Shown one piece after another: positions 1 through 6,603 of a DNA stretch of 8,654 nt; position 1 is the first letter of the stretch, and each line of letters starts with the position of its first letter. Source of the DNA: Terriglobia bacterium. GTDB lineage: Bacteria; Acidobacteriota; Terriglobia; UBA7540. Made by a program: the position numbers and the translations under genes. The notes below the pieces were generated by a model. That model had not been told where the DNA came from and searched no databases. It was given only the letters and a program-made list of their open reading frames with translations. Location of the stretch: assembly GCA_022866195.1 (NCBI GenBank), contig JALHUF010000067.1, positions 1 to 8,654 on the forward strand. Direction: 5' to 3'.

Positions 1-235
1 AGACGAGCCCCAAGCGGTAGTAATACTCCGGATTCGCGGGATCTAAGGCGATGGCTTTCTGAAGACTTCTGGAGTTGAGAGATTCGCCCCATTTCGCGGC
101 AACGGCAATTCGCACCACCTGGGAGGCAAGAAGGAGCGCCGCCACGCCGATGCCCAGCAGAAACAGCATCTGCCGCCGCCGAGAGCGGAGCGAAAAAGCA
201 GCCACGCCGGTCTCCGACAAAGCACTAGGGATCAT
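1..235 (-). CDS. N-terminus of a membrane-anchored TPR-like protein (cut by window edge)
   Basis: Only the first 78 codons are in the window; the gene continues past the left edge. Translation from the ATG at 235 gives a short polar, basic N-terminus (RSRRRQ near residues 18-22), then one strong hydrophobic segment at about residues 23-42 (MLFLLGIGVAALLLASQVV), and then a stretch that reads SLQKAIALDPANPEYYYRLG. That last stretch has the alanine/leucine-DP-N-PEYYYRLG signature of a tetratricopeptide helix pair. The protein is therefore probably anchored in the inner membrane with a TPR region outside or inside. It follows the tyrosine autokinase gene on the same strand after 131 bases, so it may belong to the polysaccharide operon, for example as a TPR-containing O-antigen ligase/polymerase or an assembly protein; that is inference. 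The ribosome site is weak (GGGG just upstream), and no other start is visible in frame. Confidence 0.6.
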   Translation of the reverse strand, partial: MIPSALSETGVAAFSLRSRRRQMLFLLGIGVAALLLASQVVRIAVAAKWGESLNSRSLQKAIALDPANPEYYYRLGLV

Positions 236-366
236 ACGCCCCGCGCAAAGGCCAGCGCGCCAACTCTCTCGCTGGTTTAATGACCCTTCGACCCCTCGGC
301 ATAACCCCGCGAGGCGAATCCTTTCGGGGGACCGCGACGAGAATCCGCTCTGACACCAAATTCCAC

Positions 367-2655
367 CTAGATATTCTTGGGAGTGAGGGAAACTGAGGGC
401 TTGCCCCCGGGGCGGGATTCAGTCCCCGCGCCCTCGGAGCCCTTTTCAGGGTAGTAATGCCGGTAGTAGCGGTAGTAAGAGCCGTAGTAGCCGTCATGCG
501 TCATGTCGAGCTTATTCAGAACCGCGCCCAGGATTTTGGTGCCACTATTCTCGAGGATTCTGTATGTGCGCAGGATCACGCCCCGTGCGCTGACCCGACT
601 CTCCACCACCAGAATCACCCCGTCCACGAAACGAGAAAGAACGGTAGCATCCGTCACCCAAAGCGCCGGCGGCGTGTCGATCACGATGTGATCGAAACGT
701 CTCCGCAACCCTTGCAGTAACTGCTCCATGGTGGGCGAGGAAAGCAACTCCGCCGGATTAGGAGGGTGCGGACCAGCAGGGAGAATCCACAGGTTAGGCA
801 ACGCTTCAGATTGCTTCAGCGCTGCCTCCAAACTATGAGATCCCGCCAGAAAGCTGGTCAGCCCTTCCTGGTTCGTTAAATCGAGCGTGCGGGCAATTTT
901 CGGCCGCCTAAGGTCAGCATCGATGATCAGGACCTGGCTGCCGCGCTGGGCGAGCGTGAACGCGAGGTTAAGCGTGATGCACGTCTTTCCTTCCTTGGGC
1001 TGCGCGCTCGTCACCAAGAGCACTTGGGGCGGCCGCGGAGCGGTCGAAAGCAGCACGGAGGTCCGCAACGAGCGGAAAGACTCTGCCAGTGCTGAGGCAG
1101 GCCGGTGCAAAACAGTCAGTTCAACCTTTCCTTCCGGAGTTGATCCAGCCGCCTTCCGCGCGAGCAACCAGGTAGGGGGAGATTTGATTGTGCTCTCCCT
1201 CGGAATGACGGCCAGCGTTGCCAAACCTATAGTCCGCTCGAGTTCCTCGGCTGATTTGATGGAGTCATCCAGCCCCTCCCCCACAAACGCCAGGGTCACC
1301 CCGAGAATCAGTCCGACCAGCAACCCAACGGCGATGTTTTGCGACTTGTTCGGGCGCACGGGCACGGTGGGGACGAGTGCCTGGTCAACCACGTGGACGT
1401 TGGTGGCTCTCAGCCCGGCCGATACTGTGGCATCTTTGAGTTGCCTCATCAAGCTATCGTAAAGCTGCTGATTGCTCTCCGCCTCTCGTTTCAGAACGTT
1501 GTGCTGGATGAGGAGCTGATTCAGCTTTCCCACTTCGATCTTTTGTTGTGCGACAGCCGCGGCCAGCAATTGTTCCCGCCTTAAGGCGGTGTTGTAATCG
1601 TTCCGAATGCGGACCACCATCTGCTTGCGCTCGCGCTCGACAAGGGACTCGATTTCGGCTACCTGGTTCCGGATCCTGACGGCTTTCGGGAAGTTGGGGC
1701 CGTACTGCCCCAGCGCCTCGATGTACTCAGCTTGGCGGTCGGCATATTTCTCCTCCAGCCGCTGCAGCAAGGGATTATCGGCCACCAGGGCCACCTGCTC
1801 TTCGTTACCTCGGACTATGTCGTAAACCGCTTCCTTCTGCGCGCGCGCGCTTTGCGCCTCCGACAAGTCCTTGCTTTGGTCCGCCAGGCGCTGCTCGACC
1901 ACGTTCTGCTTGTCGCTGACGTTAGCGATGGCGTGCTCGCGCTCGTAATCGACCAGCGCCTGTTGGGACTTCTCGACCTTGGCTTTGAGTTCGTCAAGTT
2001 GCTGTTCCATCCACCCGGAAGCCTGGCGAGTCGCATCGTATCGGGTGCGGAAGTTGTATTCGGCGTAGTTGGCGATCAGGCTGTTGGCGACGCGCGCCGC
2101 CAGGCCGGGGGCGACACTCTCGAAACTTACCTCCAGCACACGGCTGTCTCGCATCAGCTCCACACGGAGGTGGGACCTGAAGGGTCGGATCAGCCGGTCT
2201 TGGATTACGGTGGGAGAGTCCGACGGCGCGGCTTTGGACGGCTGGGACATCGGATTGAACTCGGGGTTTTCTCCAAGCCCGAGCTGTTGAATGGTCTGCC
2301 AAGCCAGGTTATCGCTCTTAAGGACATTGACCTGGGTTTGCAAAAAAGCGGGGTCGGTGGGGAGGGATTGGTAGAGGTTGTTGATGGTTTGCATGTTGGG
2401 CGGCTCAGCCTCGACTGACACCCGCGCGGTGGCCTGGTAGATGCGCTTCATCTTGAATGAAACAATGGCCACCAGCGTTGTGAGAGTGAGGACTACGGTC
2501 AGGACAGTCCATCTCCGCCTGTTTAAGATTTGCCAGTAAGCGCGCAGGTAGAAAGCGGAGGGTTCTGGCTCAATTGTGACGAGGGGCGCGGCTCGCGGGG
2601 CGAGCGGCCCGGCGCGACGATCCCTCCGCGGTGCGAGCTCGGAGTTTTCAGCCAT
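367..2655 (-). CDS. Wzc/GumC-type polysaccharide co-polymerase and tyrosine autokinase
   Basis: This 762-residue inner-membrane protein controls chain length and export of an exopolysaccharide or capsule and phosphorylates itself on tyrosine. A Wzz domain occupies about residues 32-130, with a first membrane segment at about 50-66. A long coiled-coil periplasmic region follows (about 212-410). A proline-rich stretch (PTVPVRP, 429-435) leads into the second membrane helix (about 439-458). The cytoplasmic bacterial tyrosine-kinase domain shows the EX2RX2R oligomerisation motif (E525, R528, R531), Walker A (SAQPKEGKT, 550-558), Walker A' (VLIIDADLRRPKI, 575-587) and Walker B (HIVIDTPP, 656-663). 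Eight tyrosines lie between 723 and 735 as four YY pairs, the usual autophosphorylation cluster, followed by a 27-residue tail rich in G, S and P. Fused co-polymerase plus kinase is the Gram-negative arrangement. The gene starts 40 bases after the Wza-type gene. The ATG at 2655 has an AGGGA-like site about 10 bases upstream. Confidence 0.93.
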   Translation of the reverse strand: MAENSELAPRRDRRAGPLAPRAAPLVTIEPEPSAFYLRAYWQILNRRRWTVLTVVLTLTTLVAIVSFKMKRIYQATARVSVEAEPPNMQTINNLYQSLPTDPAFLQTQVNVLKSDNLAWQTIQQLGLGENPEFNPMSQPSKAAPSDSPTVIQDRLIRPFRSHLRVELMRDSRVLEVSFESVAPGLAARVANSLIANYAEYNFRTRYDATRQASGWMEQQLDELKAKVEKSQQALVDYEREHAIANVSDKQNVVEQRLADQSKDLSEAQSARAQKEAVYDIVRGNEEQVALVADNPLLQRLEEKYADRQAEYIEALGQYGPNFPKAVRIRNQVAEIESLVERERKQMVVRIRNDYNTALRREQLLAAAVAQQKIEVGKLNQLLIQHNVLKREAESNQQLYDSLMRQLKDATVSAGLRATNVHVVDQALVPTVPVRPNKSQNIAVGLLVGLILGVTLAFVGEGLDDSIKSAEELERTIGLATLAVIPRESTIKSPPTWLLARKAAGSTPEGKVELTVLHRPASALAESFRSLRTSVLLSTAPRPPQVLLVTSAQPKEGKTCITLNLAFTLAQRGSQVLIIDADLRRPKIARTLDLTNQEGLTSFLAGSHSLEAALKQSEALPNLWILPAGPHPPNPAELLSSPTMEQLLQGLRRRFDHIVIDTPPALWVTDATVLSRFVDGVILVVESRVSARGVILRTYRILENSGTKILGAVLNKLDMTHDGYYGSYYRYYRHYYPEKGSEGAGTESRPGGKPSVSLTPKNI

Positions 2656-2695
2656 TCTTGTATCCCTGTGAAAGGTTCGCTGGGCGCGGCCCCGA

Positions 2696-3814
2696 TCAGC
2701 GGCGCCAGAGTATTAGGCCCGTGCTGATTTGGACAGCGGCTTCCGCCGCCCGGCGCAAGGCCTTCTTGCCGGTGCTGTCCGGAACAAACAAGATATCGTT
2801 AGGCTGCATGGCAGCGTCGGGCGCGCGGCCCGCCAGAATCTTCTTCAGGTCAACGGGAATCTCCTCGCGTCCGCCGGGTGCTCCCGGACGGCTGCGGATA
2901 ATTACTGCCTTCTGCCGAATTGCGGTCGCCTTCAGATCCTGGGCAAGAGCAATCCCCTTCAGCACGGTCATTTGTTCTTGGTCGTCCTTCAGGGGAAACC
3001 CTCCTACCCGGTTCACCGCCCCCACCACGTAAACAATTCCGGCGCGCTGGACCATCACGCGGTCCCCGGGGTAGATGTCCACATTGAGTGCGGGATCGCC
3101 GGTCTCCAGCAGACGCTTCAAATCAACCGTAATGACTCGTGGCGGCGCTCCTAGCGCTGCATCCACAGGGCCACCGGCACTTCCCAACGCCCTCAAGGCA
3201 ACGGCCCCGCGGCTGATGGTGGCGGTGTTACCTGCCTCATCAGCGAGCCCTCCCGCCTGGGAAAGCACGTCCAGAAGCGTGGTGCCACCGAACAGCGGGT
3301 AGATCTGAGCCTTCTTTACCGCTCCCCCGACAGTCACAGAGTGCATCCGCGATTCCTTCACTTCGACGGTCACGTAAGGATTGCTCACCAACCCCGCCTC
3401 GCGAAGCTTCTCAGCAATAACGTGTGATAGCTGAACCGGCGTCAGGCCCACCGCTGCGATCGGTTGAGCCAGCAGGGGAAGAACGATCTCGCCACCTGGG
3501 CTCACACGATACACGCGGGACATCTGCGGAACATCGAGGACGCTAACCTCCACTAGATCATCCGGGCTGACCAGCATTTCCTGCGCGCGGGGCTGGGCGC
3601 CGGGGGAAACCGCGGCGACCGCTGGCGGAGATACGGAGTTTTCGCGTGGCGTGGAAGAGGACTGCTGCCCACCGATGAGGGCCTCGGTCCCAAGTACAAC
3701 GATTGCTGCCAGGAGCGCACGAACCGCTCGCCCTGGCGTCTTCCCCGGCCCCACTGGCGAGGCATGGTCTCGAGGCGTGTTGGCGCTCGGCTCCGGCTTC
3801 TTAGGTTGACTCAC
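2696..3814 (-). CDS. Wza-type polysaccharide export protein with Poly_export and SLBB domains
   Basis: This 372-residue protein is the likely outer-membrane/periplasmic exit channel that pairs with the downstream Wzc-type kinase. After a polar N-terminus and a hydrophobic segment (about residues 30-48) comes a Poly_export domain at about 80-153 (starting LVSPDDLVEVSVLDVPQMSR, ending NPYVTVEV). Two SLBB-like beta-grasp repeats follow, at about 157-257 (VTVGGAVKKAQIYPL; LLDVLSQAGGL; VDIYPGDRVMVQ) and about 259-345 (GIVYVVGAVNRVGGFPL; MQPNDILFVPDS). The C-terminus (AAVQISTGLILWRR) could be the amphipathic helix that spans the outer membrane in Wza. The protein contains no cysteine at all, so the lipoprotein box of classical Wza is absent. 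The start is GTG at 3814, chosen because an in-frame TAG lies two codons upstream, AGAGG lies six bases before it, and no ATG occurs in frame until residue 80. Function from domains is firm; the membrane anchoring mode is uncertain. Confidence 0.9.
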   Translation of the reverse strand: MSQPKKPEPSANTPRDHASPVGPGKTPGRAVRALLAAIVVLGTEALIGGQQSSSTPRENSVSPPAVAAVSPGAQPRAQEMLVSPDDLVEVSVLDVPQMSRVYRVSPGGEIVLPLLAQPIAAVGLTPVQLSHVIAEKLREAGLVSNPYVTVEVKESRMHSVTVGGAVKKAQIYPLFGGTTLLDVLSQAGGLADEAGNTATISRGAVALRALGSAGGPVDAALGAPPRVITVDLKRLLETGDPALNVDIYPGDRVMVQRAGIVYVVGAVNRVGGFPLKDDQEQMTVLKGIALAQDLKATAIRQKAVIIRSRPGAPGGREEIPVDLKKILAGRAPDAAMQPNDILFVPDSTGKKALRRAAEAAVQISTGLILWRR

Positions 3815-3870
3815 TGTCTACCTCTGCCCCTTGGGCGATAACAATTCCTTGCGGTCGCGCACCAACCCCG

Positions 3871-4458
3871 CTAAGCGTATCCGAGAGACCAGGCGGAGCC
3901 CTGCCAGTCTCGCCCACCTGCCCACGGGCGCGGGACGCGCTCCACCATGCCGACGTCCACCTCGACGGCCACCGACTTCTCCAGGAACTCCACAGATAGC
4001 ACTAACCGGAACAGATTCTTCTTACGGACCAGGATGCCCTCAATTCCGGCCAAAGGGCCTGCTTCAACCCTGACCCGGTCCCCGCACTTGAGGTAGGGAT
4101 GAGGTTCCACGCCGTTGCTCCGCTGGACGACCTGCCGTACCGCCTCGATCTCCTCTTCGGCAATGGCCGCTCGCCTGCTCCCGCATTGCACGAAGCCGTG
4201 AACACCGGGTGTGGTCACGACCTCCCGCGAGCGCTCTGCTCCTCCCCGGATAAAGACGTAGCAAGGGAACAGCGGTAGGGAGAGTTGCTTCACCCTGTCC
4301 TTCCAGTGACGAACCGCGGTGTAAAGCGGCAGGAAGACTTCAAAACCATTCTTGGTGAGGATCTGCGCTGCGACTTTCTCGTGCTGATGACGGGTATGAA
4401 TGGCGTACCAACTGGCGCTTTGCACTCCACTGGCTACCTCGTCCGGCGTCGAAAGCAT
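3871..4458 (-). CDS. NusG-paralogue antiterminator (RfaH/UpxY/LoaP type)
   Basis: This 195-residue protein is a specialised NusG relative, expected to ride on RNA polymerase and keep it transcribing through the long polysaccharide operon that it heads. The NGN domain spans about residues 16-110 (SWYAIHTRHQHEKVAAQIL; the RVKQLSLPLFPCYVFIR core; GVHGFVQCG). A KOW-type domain follows at about 125-172, with GDRVRVEAGPLAGIEGILV as its clear signature. The length is close to housekeeping NusG (about 180) and RfaH (about 160). It is not the general nusG: it lacks the secE/rplK neighbourhood and instead sits 56 bases upstream of the Wza-type gene, the position typical of UpxY and RfaH-like proteins. 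The ATG at 4458 is preceded by GGAG with a four-base spacer. Upstream lie an ops-like element and a GC-rich hairpin, both listed separately. Which paralogue subgroup it belongs to cannot be settled from the sequence alone. Confidence 0.9.
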   Translation of the reverse strand: MLSTPDEVASGVQSASWYAIHTRHQHEKVAAQILTKNGFEVFLPLYTAVRHWKDRVKQLSLPLFPCYVFIRGGAERSREVVTTPGVHGFVQCGSRRAAIAEEEIEAVRQVVQRSNGVEPHPYLKCGDRVRVEAGPLAGIEGILVRKKNLFRLVLSVEFLEKSVAVEVDVGMVERVPRPWAGGRDWQGSAWSLGYA

Positions 4459-4479
4459 AACGCTCCGCCCTGTGACTTA

Positions 4480-4495
4480 CAGGGGATCTCCCCTG
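4480..4495 (-). promoter_or_regulatory. GC-rich inverted repeat in the antiterminator gene leader
   Basis: Arms CAGGGGA and TCCCCTG form a perfect inverted repeat of seven base pairs around two bases. As RNA from the minus strand it would fold as CAGGGG, loop AGAT, CCCCTG. The hairpin ends 21 bases before the start codon at 4458, just ahead of the GGAG ribosome site. It could be an RNA control hairpin or a dimeric operator. The repeat is visible; its role is inference. Confidence 0.45.
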
Positions 4496-4568
4496 AGCCT
4501 TCCCTACTTAAGCCTTACGCGCCTTTTCCTGTCAGACGCGGCTTCTTGTTCCTGGCGCTCGACAAAAC

Positions 4569-4580
4569 AACGCTACCTGC
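4569..4580 (-). promoter_or_regulatory. ops-like element upstream of the NusG paralogue gene
   Basis: On the minus strand this reads GCAGGTAGCGTT. The E. coli ops element recognised by RfaH is GGCGGTAGCGTG; the two share nine of twelve positions, including the unbroken core GGTAGCGT (4570-4577). It lies about 111 bases upstream of the antiterminator start codon, on the coding strand, where a leader pause and recruitment site would be expected. A further GGTA and a GCCAGAGG lie just upstream (4581-4609), loosely recalling the larger JUMPstart region. The match is seen directly; binding by this paralogue is inference. Confidence 0.4.
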
Positions 4581-4669
4581 CGTCAGTCCTCTGGCCTACG
4601 CTCCTTACCTCGCCTCGGTGCAATCCCCATGTAGTTATCGGCCTATTCCTTCGCCAGCTTGAGGAGTGA

Positions 4670-5070
4670 ATCACCAGCGCAGGCACCTTATTGTCCGCGC
4701 TGTGTACGGTGCTGGTCCTGGGGCCGGTGGAGCGGTTTCCCGACGCCAAGCACGTGACTAGCTACGAGGGCCTCATTCCGCAGGAACATTCCAGCGGCGG
4801 CCGACAGCGCTTCGGCCGGCCAGCCCGTCAGCTGACGGGCTGCGCGCTCTGCTGGTGGAAGCGGCCCAGACAGCGAGCCGCTTCGACCCCGGATTGCGCC
4901 GCGTGTATCGTCGTCTGGCGTTTCGCAAGGGCGCGGCGCCGCCCAAGGTGGCGGTGGCGCGCAAGCTGGCCATCCGGCTCTATATCATGCTGCGGGACTA
5001 GATCCATTACGCGGAGTTTTGCCGGCGCGGCTCGCACGCCGGGAGGCTCGGGGATGTGGCGCTGGTCTAA
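4670..5070 (+). pseudogene. Broken C-terminal fragment of an IS110-family transposase
   Basis: Frame one (from about 4670 to 4819) reads LGPVERFPDAKHVTSYEGLI and then PQEHSSGGRQRFG, the conserved Transposase_20 region of IS110/IS116/IS902 transposases. The reading then shifts frame. From 4840 it continues LRALLVEAAQTASRFDPGLR, then RVYRRLAFRKG and KVAVARKLAIRLYIMLRD, hits TAG at 4999, reads on as IHYAEFCRRGSHAG, and stops at TAA 5068-5070. The N-terminal DEDD (RuvC-like) domain is absent, and an in-frame TGA at 4667 precedes the fragment. In relatives the segment between QRFG and LLRALLVE reads roughly ISKQGN; here it is replaced by a palindrome. No complete element, ends or target duplication are visible. 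It is the only plus-strand coding trace in the window and marks an old insertion beside the polysaccharide operon. Identity as IS110 is from remembered family motifs. Confidence 0.8.
4821..4842. repeat. Perfect 22-bp palindrome at the transposase frameshift
   Basis: The left arm CAGCCCGTCAG (4821-4831) is followed at once by its exact reverse complement CTGACGGGCTG (4832-4842), with no spacer. It falls exactly where the IS110 reading frame is lost and where the conserved ISKQGN-like segment should be. It may be a dispersed palindromic (REP-like) unit or the product of a template-switch event. No second copy was seen in this window. Confidence 0.75.
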
Positions 5071-5089
5071 CCTGCCTGCCGCAGGCAGG
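5071..5089. repeat. 19-bp palindrome abutting the transposase remnant
   Basis: Arms CCTGCCTGC (5071-5079) and GCAGGCAGG (5081-5089) are exact reverse complements around a single C. It starts on the base after the last stop codon of the transposase remnant. Such short, strong palindromes are often dispersed in genomes; copy number here is unknown. Confidence 0.7.
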
Positions 5090-5116
5090 CCATGACCGAG
5101 GGTTCTTTGCTGCCGG

Positions 5117-5153
5117 AAAAATCCCACGGTCAATCAAACACGCTTGACCGTGG
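5117..5153 (-). terminator. Probable intrinsic terminator downstream of tRNA-Ser
   Basis: Perfect 10-bp arms (CCACGGTCAA at 5124-5133 and TTGACCGTGG at 5144-5153) enclose a 10-base loop. Read on the minus strand the hairpin is followed, after GA, by five T residues (5117-5121). It lies 104 bases beyond the tRNA 3' end, in the direction of transcription. The opposite strand has no T-run after the stem, so termination would favour the minus strand. The large loop and short T-run keep confidence moderate. Confidence 0.5.
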
Positions 5154-5256
5154 CTACCAGCTTATTGTGCTCCACGTGTGCTCCAAATGGCGACGGCAAA
5201 CCACAACGGATGATTCAATAGAATGTGGCTAAATGCTTGCGGGCCAATCGGTAAGC

Positions 5257-5346
5257 TGGCGGAGGGAGAGGGATTCGAACCCCCGAGCCCCTTGCGAGGC
5301 TAACGGTTTTCAAGACCGCCGGTTTCAACCACTCACCCATCCCTCC
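5257..5346 (-). tRNA. tRNA-Ser (anticodon UGA), CCA encoded
   Basis: The 90-base gene starts with acceptor strand GGAGGGA (5346-5340), which pairs with TCCCTCC at 5267-5261. This is followed by discriminator G (5260) and a genome-encoded CCA (5259-5257). The anticodon loop is CTTGAAA with anticodon TGA at 5312-5310, which reads UCA and other UCN serine codons. The T-loop is TTCGAAT. A long variable arm (AGCC stem, TCGCAAG loop, GGCT stem) is present, as required for class II serine tRNAs. It lies 76 bases past the stop of the secreted kinase-fold gene and could be cotranscribed or have its own promoter; I found no convincing -35/-10 pair just upstream. Confidence 0.96.
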
Positions 5347-5422
5347 CCAAGGTTAGTTTAGCACGGTGTGGACGACTGGGCGGGATTCTGCCCGCATGGT
5401 CACCATCGTAACGACTGAGAAG

Positions 5423-6256
5423 CTAGTAGAGCACAGCGCTCTCACCTTTCTGCTGGATGAGCCGCTGCAAATAGTCAACCATTGCGTCCCGCCGCGCCAA
5501 CAATGCTTGTACCTCTCCTTTGCTGAGGTGCGATGCGGTCTTTTCCATTAGTTCTTTGGCGTTCAGCTTGTGCAGGTTCTCCCACAACTGCCGGTCACAG
5601 CGCTGGAGCTGCTCAGGATTTCTAAGAGTCTTGTGAAGGCGAAAGGCCCGCGTAAAGTCAATTATCCAGAGCTTCCAGTCCTCCGCACTGAGCAGGTTTC
5701 CGGCGTTGCGATCCGTATCATAGATGAGCTGGACGAATACCCTCACCTTGTCCACTTGATTATTCCAGGCCTCCGCGTTGGGCGGCTGCAAGTTCTGCTT
5801 TTGACGCATCTCCTCGTCCCACTTCCAGGGGACCCACCAGCTCAGCGCGCCCGCTTGGCCCTTCCATTTGCGTTCCACCGTCACCGGAACCATGTCGCTG
5901 AGGCCCAGCAGCTTGGCCAGCTCGTAAGCCGCGATGTTATAACCATAAAAGTCGCGGAAGCCAATCTCGCTGGGTCCTTGACGGAATGCAACTTCAGCTT
6001 GGCGCAGATCCACGTTCTGGAAGGCGGCATCGTGCGTCACCGCGCCGTCACTGAGTGTCAAACGCCACGGGCTGGTGACGCCTTTGCCGATTTGCTTGTA
6101 GTTGATGATCTTGGCGTTCAGCAGGAATTCCCGCTGTTGGGCTTCGGCGAAGTTGGGTTCGGTGCTTGGGCTCTGCGCCTTGGATAGGGTGGCGAGGCCT
6201 GCGACAGCCAGACCGACTGCCGCGGCTAGCATTAGTGAGCAACGGCTGGAAGACAT
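5423..6256 (-). CDS. Secreted protein with a PI3/4-kinase or HipA-like kinase fold (predicted)
   Basis: This 277-residue protein begins with a clear signal peptide (hydrophobic about residues 8-24, then LSKAQSPS), so it should act outside the cytoplasm. The mature part has a glycine-rich start (IGKGVTSPWRLTLSDG, 56-71) and a beta-3-like AAFQNVD (77-83). A helix follows (YNIAAYELAKLLGL, 106-119), then MVPVTVERKWKGQAGALSWW (122-141). YDTDRNAGNLL (179-189) resembles the DRxxxN catalytic loop (D182, N187), and WIIDFTRAF (197-205) resembles the metal-binding DFG (D200). This order matches the protein-kinase-like fold of PI3/4-kinases, HipA and FAM20. A glutamine (Q80) stands where the ATP-anchoring lysine might be expected. 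Substrate and activity are unknown. The start is well set: ATG at 6256 with AAGGAGG five bases upstream. The gene may be monocistronic or end with the tRNA downstream. Kinase-fold assignment is by motif recognition only; the protein could be an inactive member. Confidence 0.75.
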   Translation of the reverse strand: MSSSRCSLMLAAAVGLAVAGLATLSKAQSPSTEPNFAEAQQREFLLNAKIINYKQIGKGVTSPWRLTLSDGAVTHDAAFQNVDLRQAEVAFRQGPSEIGFRDFYGYNIAAYELAKLLGLSDMVPVTVERKWKGQAGALSWWVPWKWDEEMRQKQNLQPPNAEAWNNQVDKVRVFVQLIYDTDRNAGNLLSAEDWKLWIIDFTRAFRLHKTLRNPEQLQRCDRQLWENLHKLNAKELMEKTASHLSKGEVQALLARRDAMVDYLQRLIQQKGESAVLY

Positions 6257-6603
6257 CTGAGCCTCCTTCTGCTCACTACCCAGAGCGCTTCAGCGGAAGA
6301 AATTCACGGCCGCTGGGAGGAGTCTTGAACGCGTTTTGGCCACCAGCGTCAGCGGCTTGGTGTCCTTTTTGTGTCTGCCGCAGTCTTAGGTCTCACTTTG
6401 CCACGCGCCGCAGTCCGCTCTCTCGCCCTGACGGCGAAGCGGGCCAGGTCCTCTTCTCCACCGACGGCACTCAACACCAGCCGCCACAACCTCACTTGCC
6501 CGCTGGACGGGCTAGCATGGCCTCCCGGGCGCCGATTCGCCTACGAGCAGCAATGCCCCCGCACCGCGCAGCCCACTGCCTGGCCCGTGTTTCAGAAAAC
6601 AGC
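6257..6603. other. Intergenic stretch without a recognised gene
   Basis: These 347 bases lie between two minus-strand genes for secreted proteins. Open frames exist on both strands but translate to low-complexity Arg/Pro/Ala-rich sequence with no recognisable motif and no convincing ribosome site, as expected by chance in GC-rich DNA. A weak 5-bp hairpin (GCCCG, five bases, CGGGC, 6498-6512) has no T-run. The last bases (6262-6268) are the strong ribosome site of the downstream gene; its promoter should lie here, but I could not place it. Confidence 0.55.

Noticed and set aside
225..497. A 90-codon minus-strand open frame between the kinase and TPR-like genes
   Set aside because: It overlaps the tyrosine-cluster DNA in another frame and reads as low-complexity TTA-type repeats (TATTALTTATTGITT); no ribosome site or motif supports it.
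1839..1850. Alternating (GC)6 tract
   Set aside because: It encodes the ordinary SARAQK part of the coiled coil; a short run like this is expected at this GC content.
1732..2418. A 228-codon plus-strand open frame
   Set aside because: It is antisense to the coiled-coil region of the Wzc-type gene, whose identity is certain.
4691..5095. An open plus-strand frame of 134 codons starting at TTG
   Set aside because: Only its first third matches IS110; after the palindrome the homology moves to another frame, so this is a frameshifted pseudogene and not an intact gene.
5071..5256. Possible IS110 right end with a bridge-RNA region
   Set aside because: IS110 elements carry a non-coding guide RNA at one end, but the element is broken, its ends are not identifiable, and the terminator hairpin explains the main structure here.
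5396..5406. 11-base palindrome ATGGT-C-ACCAT near the end of the kinase-fold gene
   Set aside because: Too short to mean anything on its own and not linked to a promoter.
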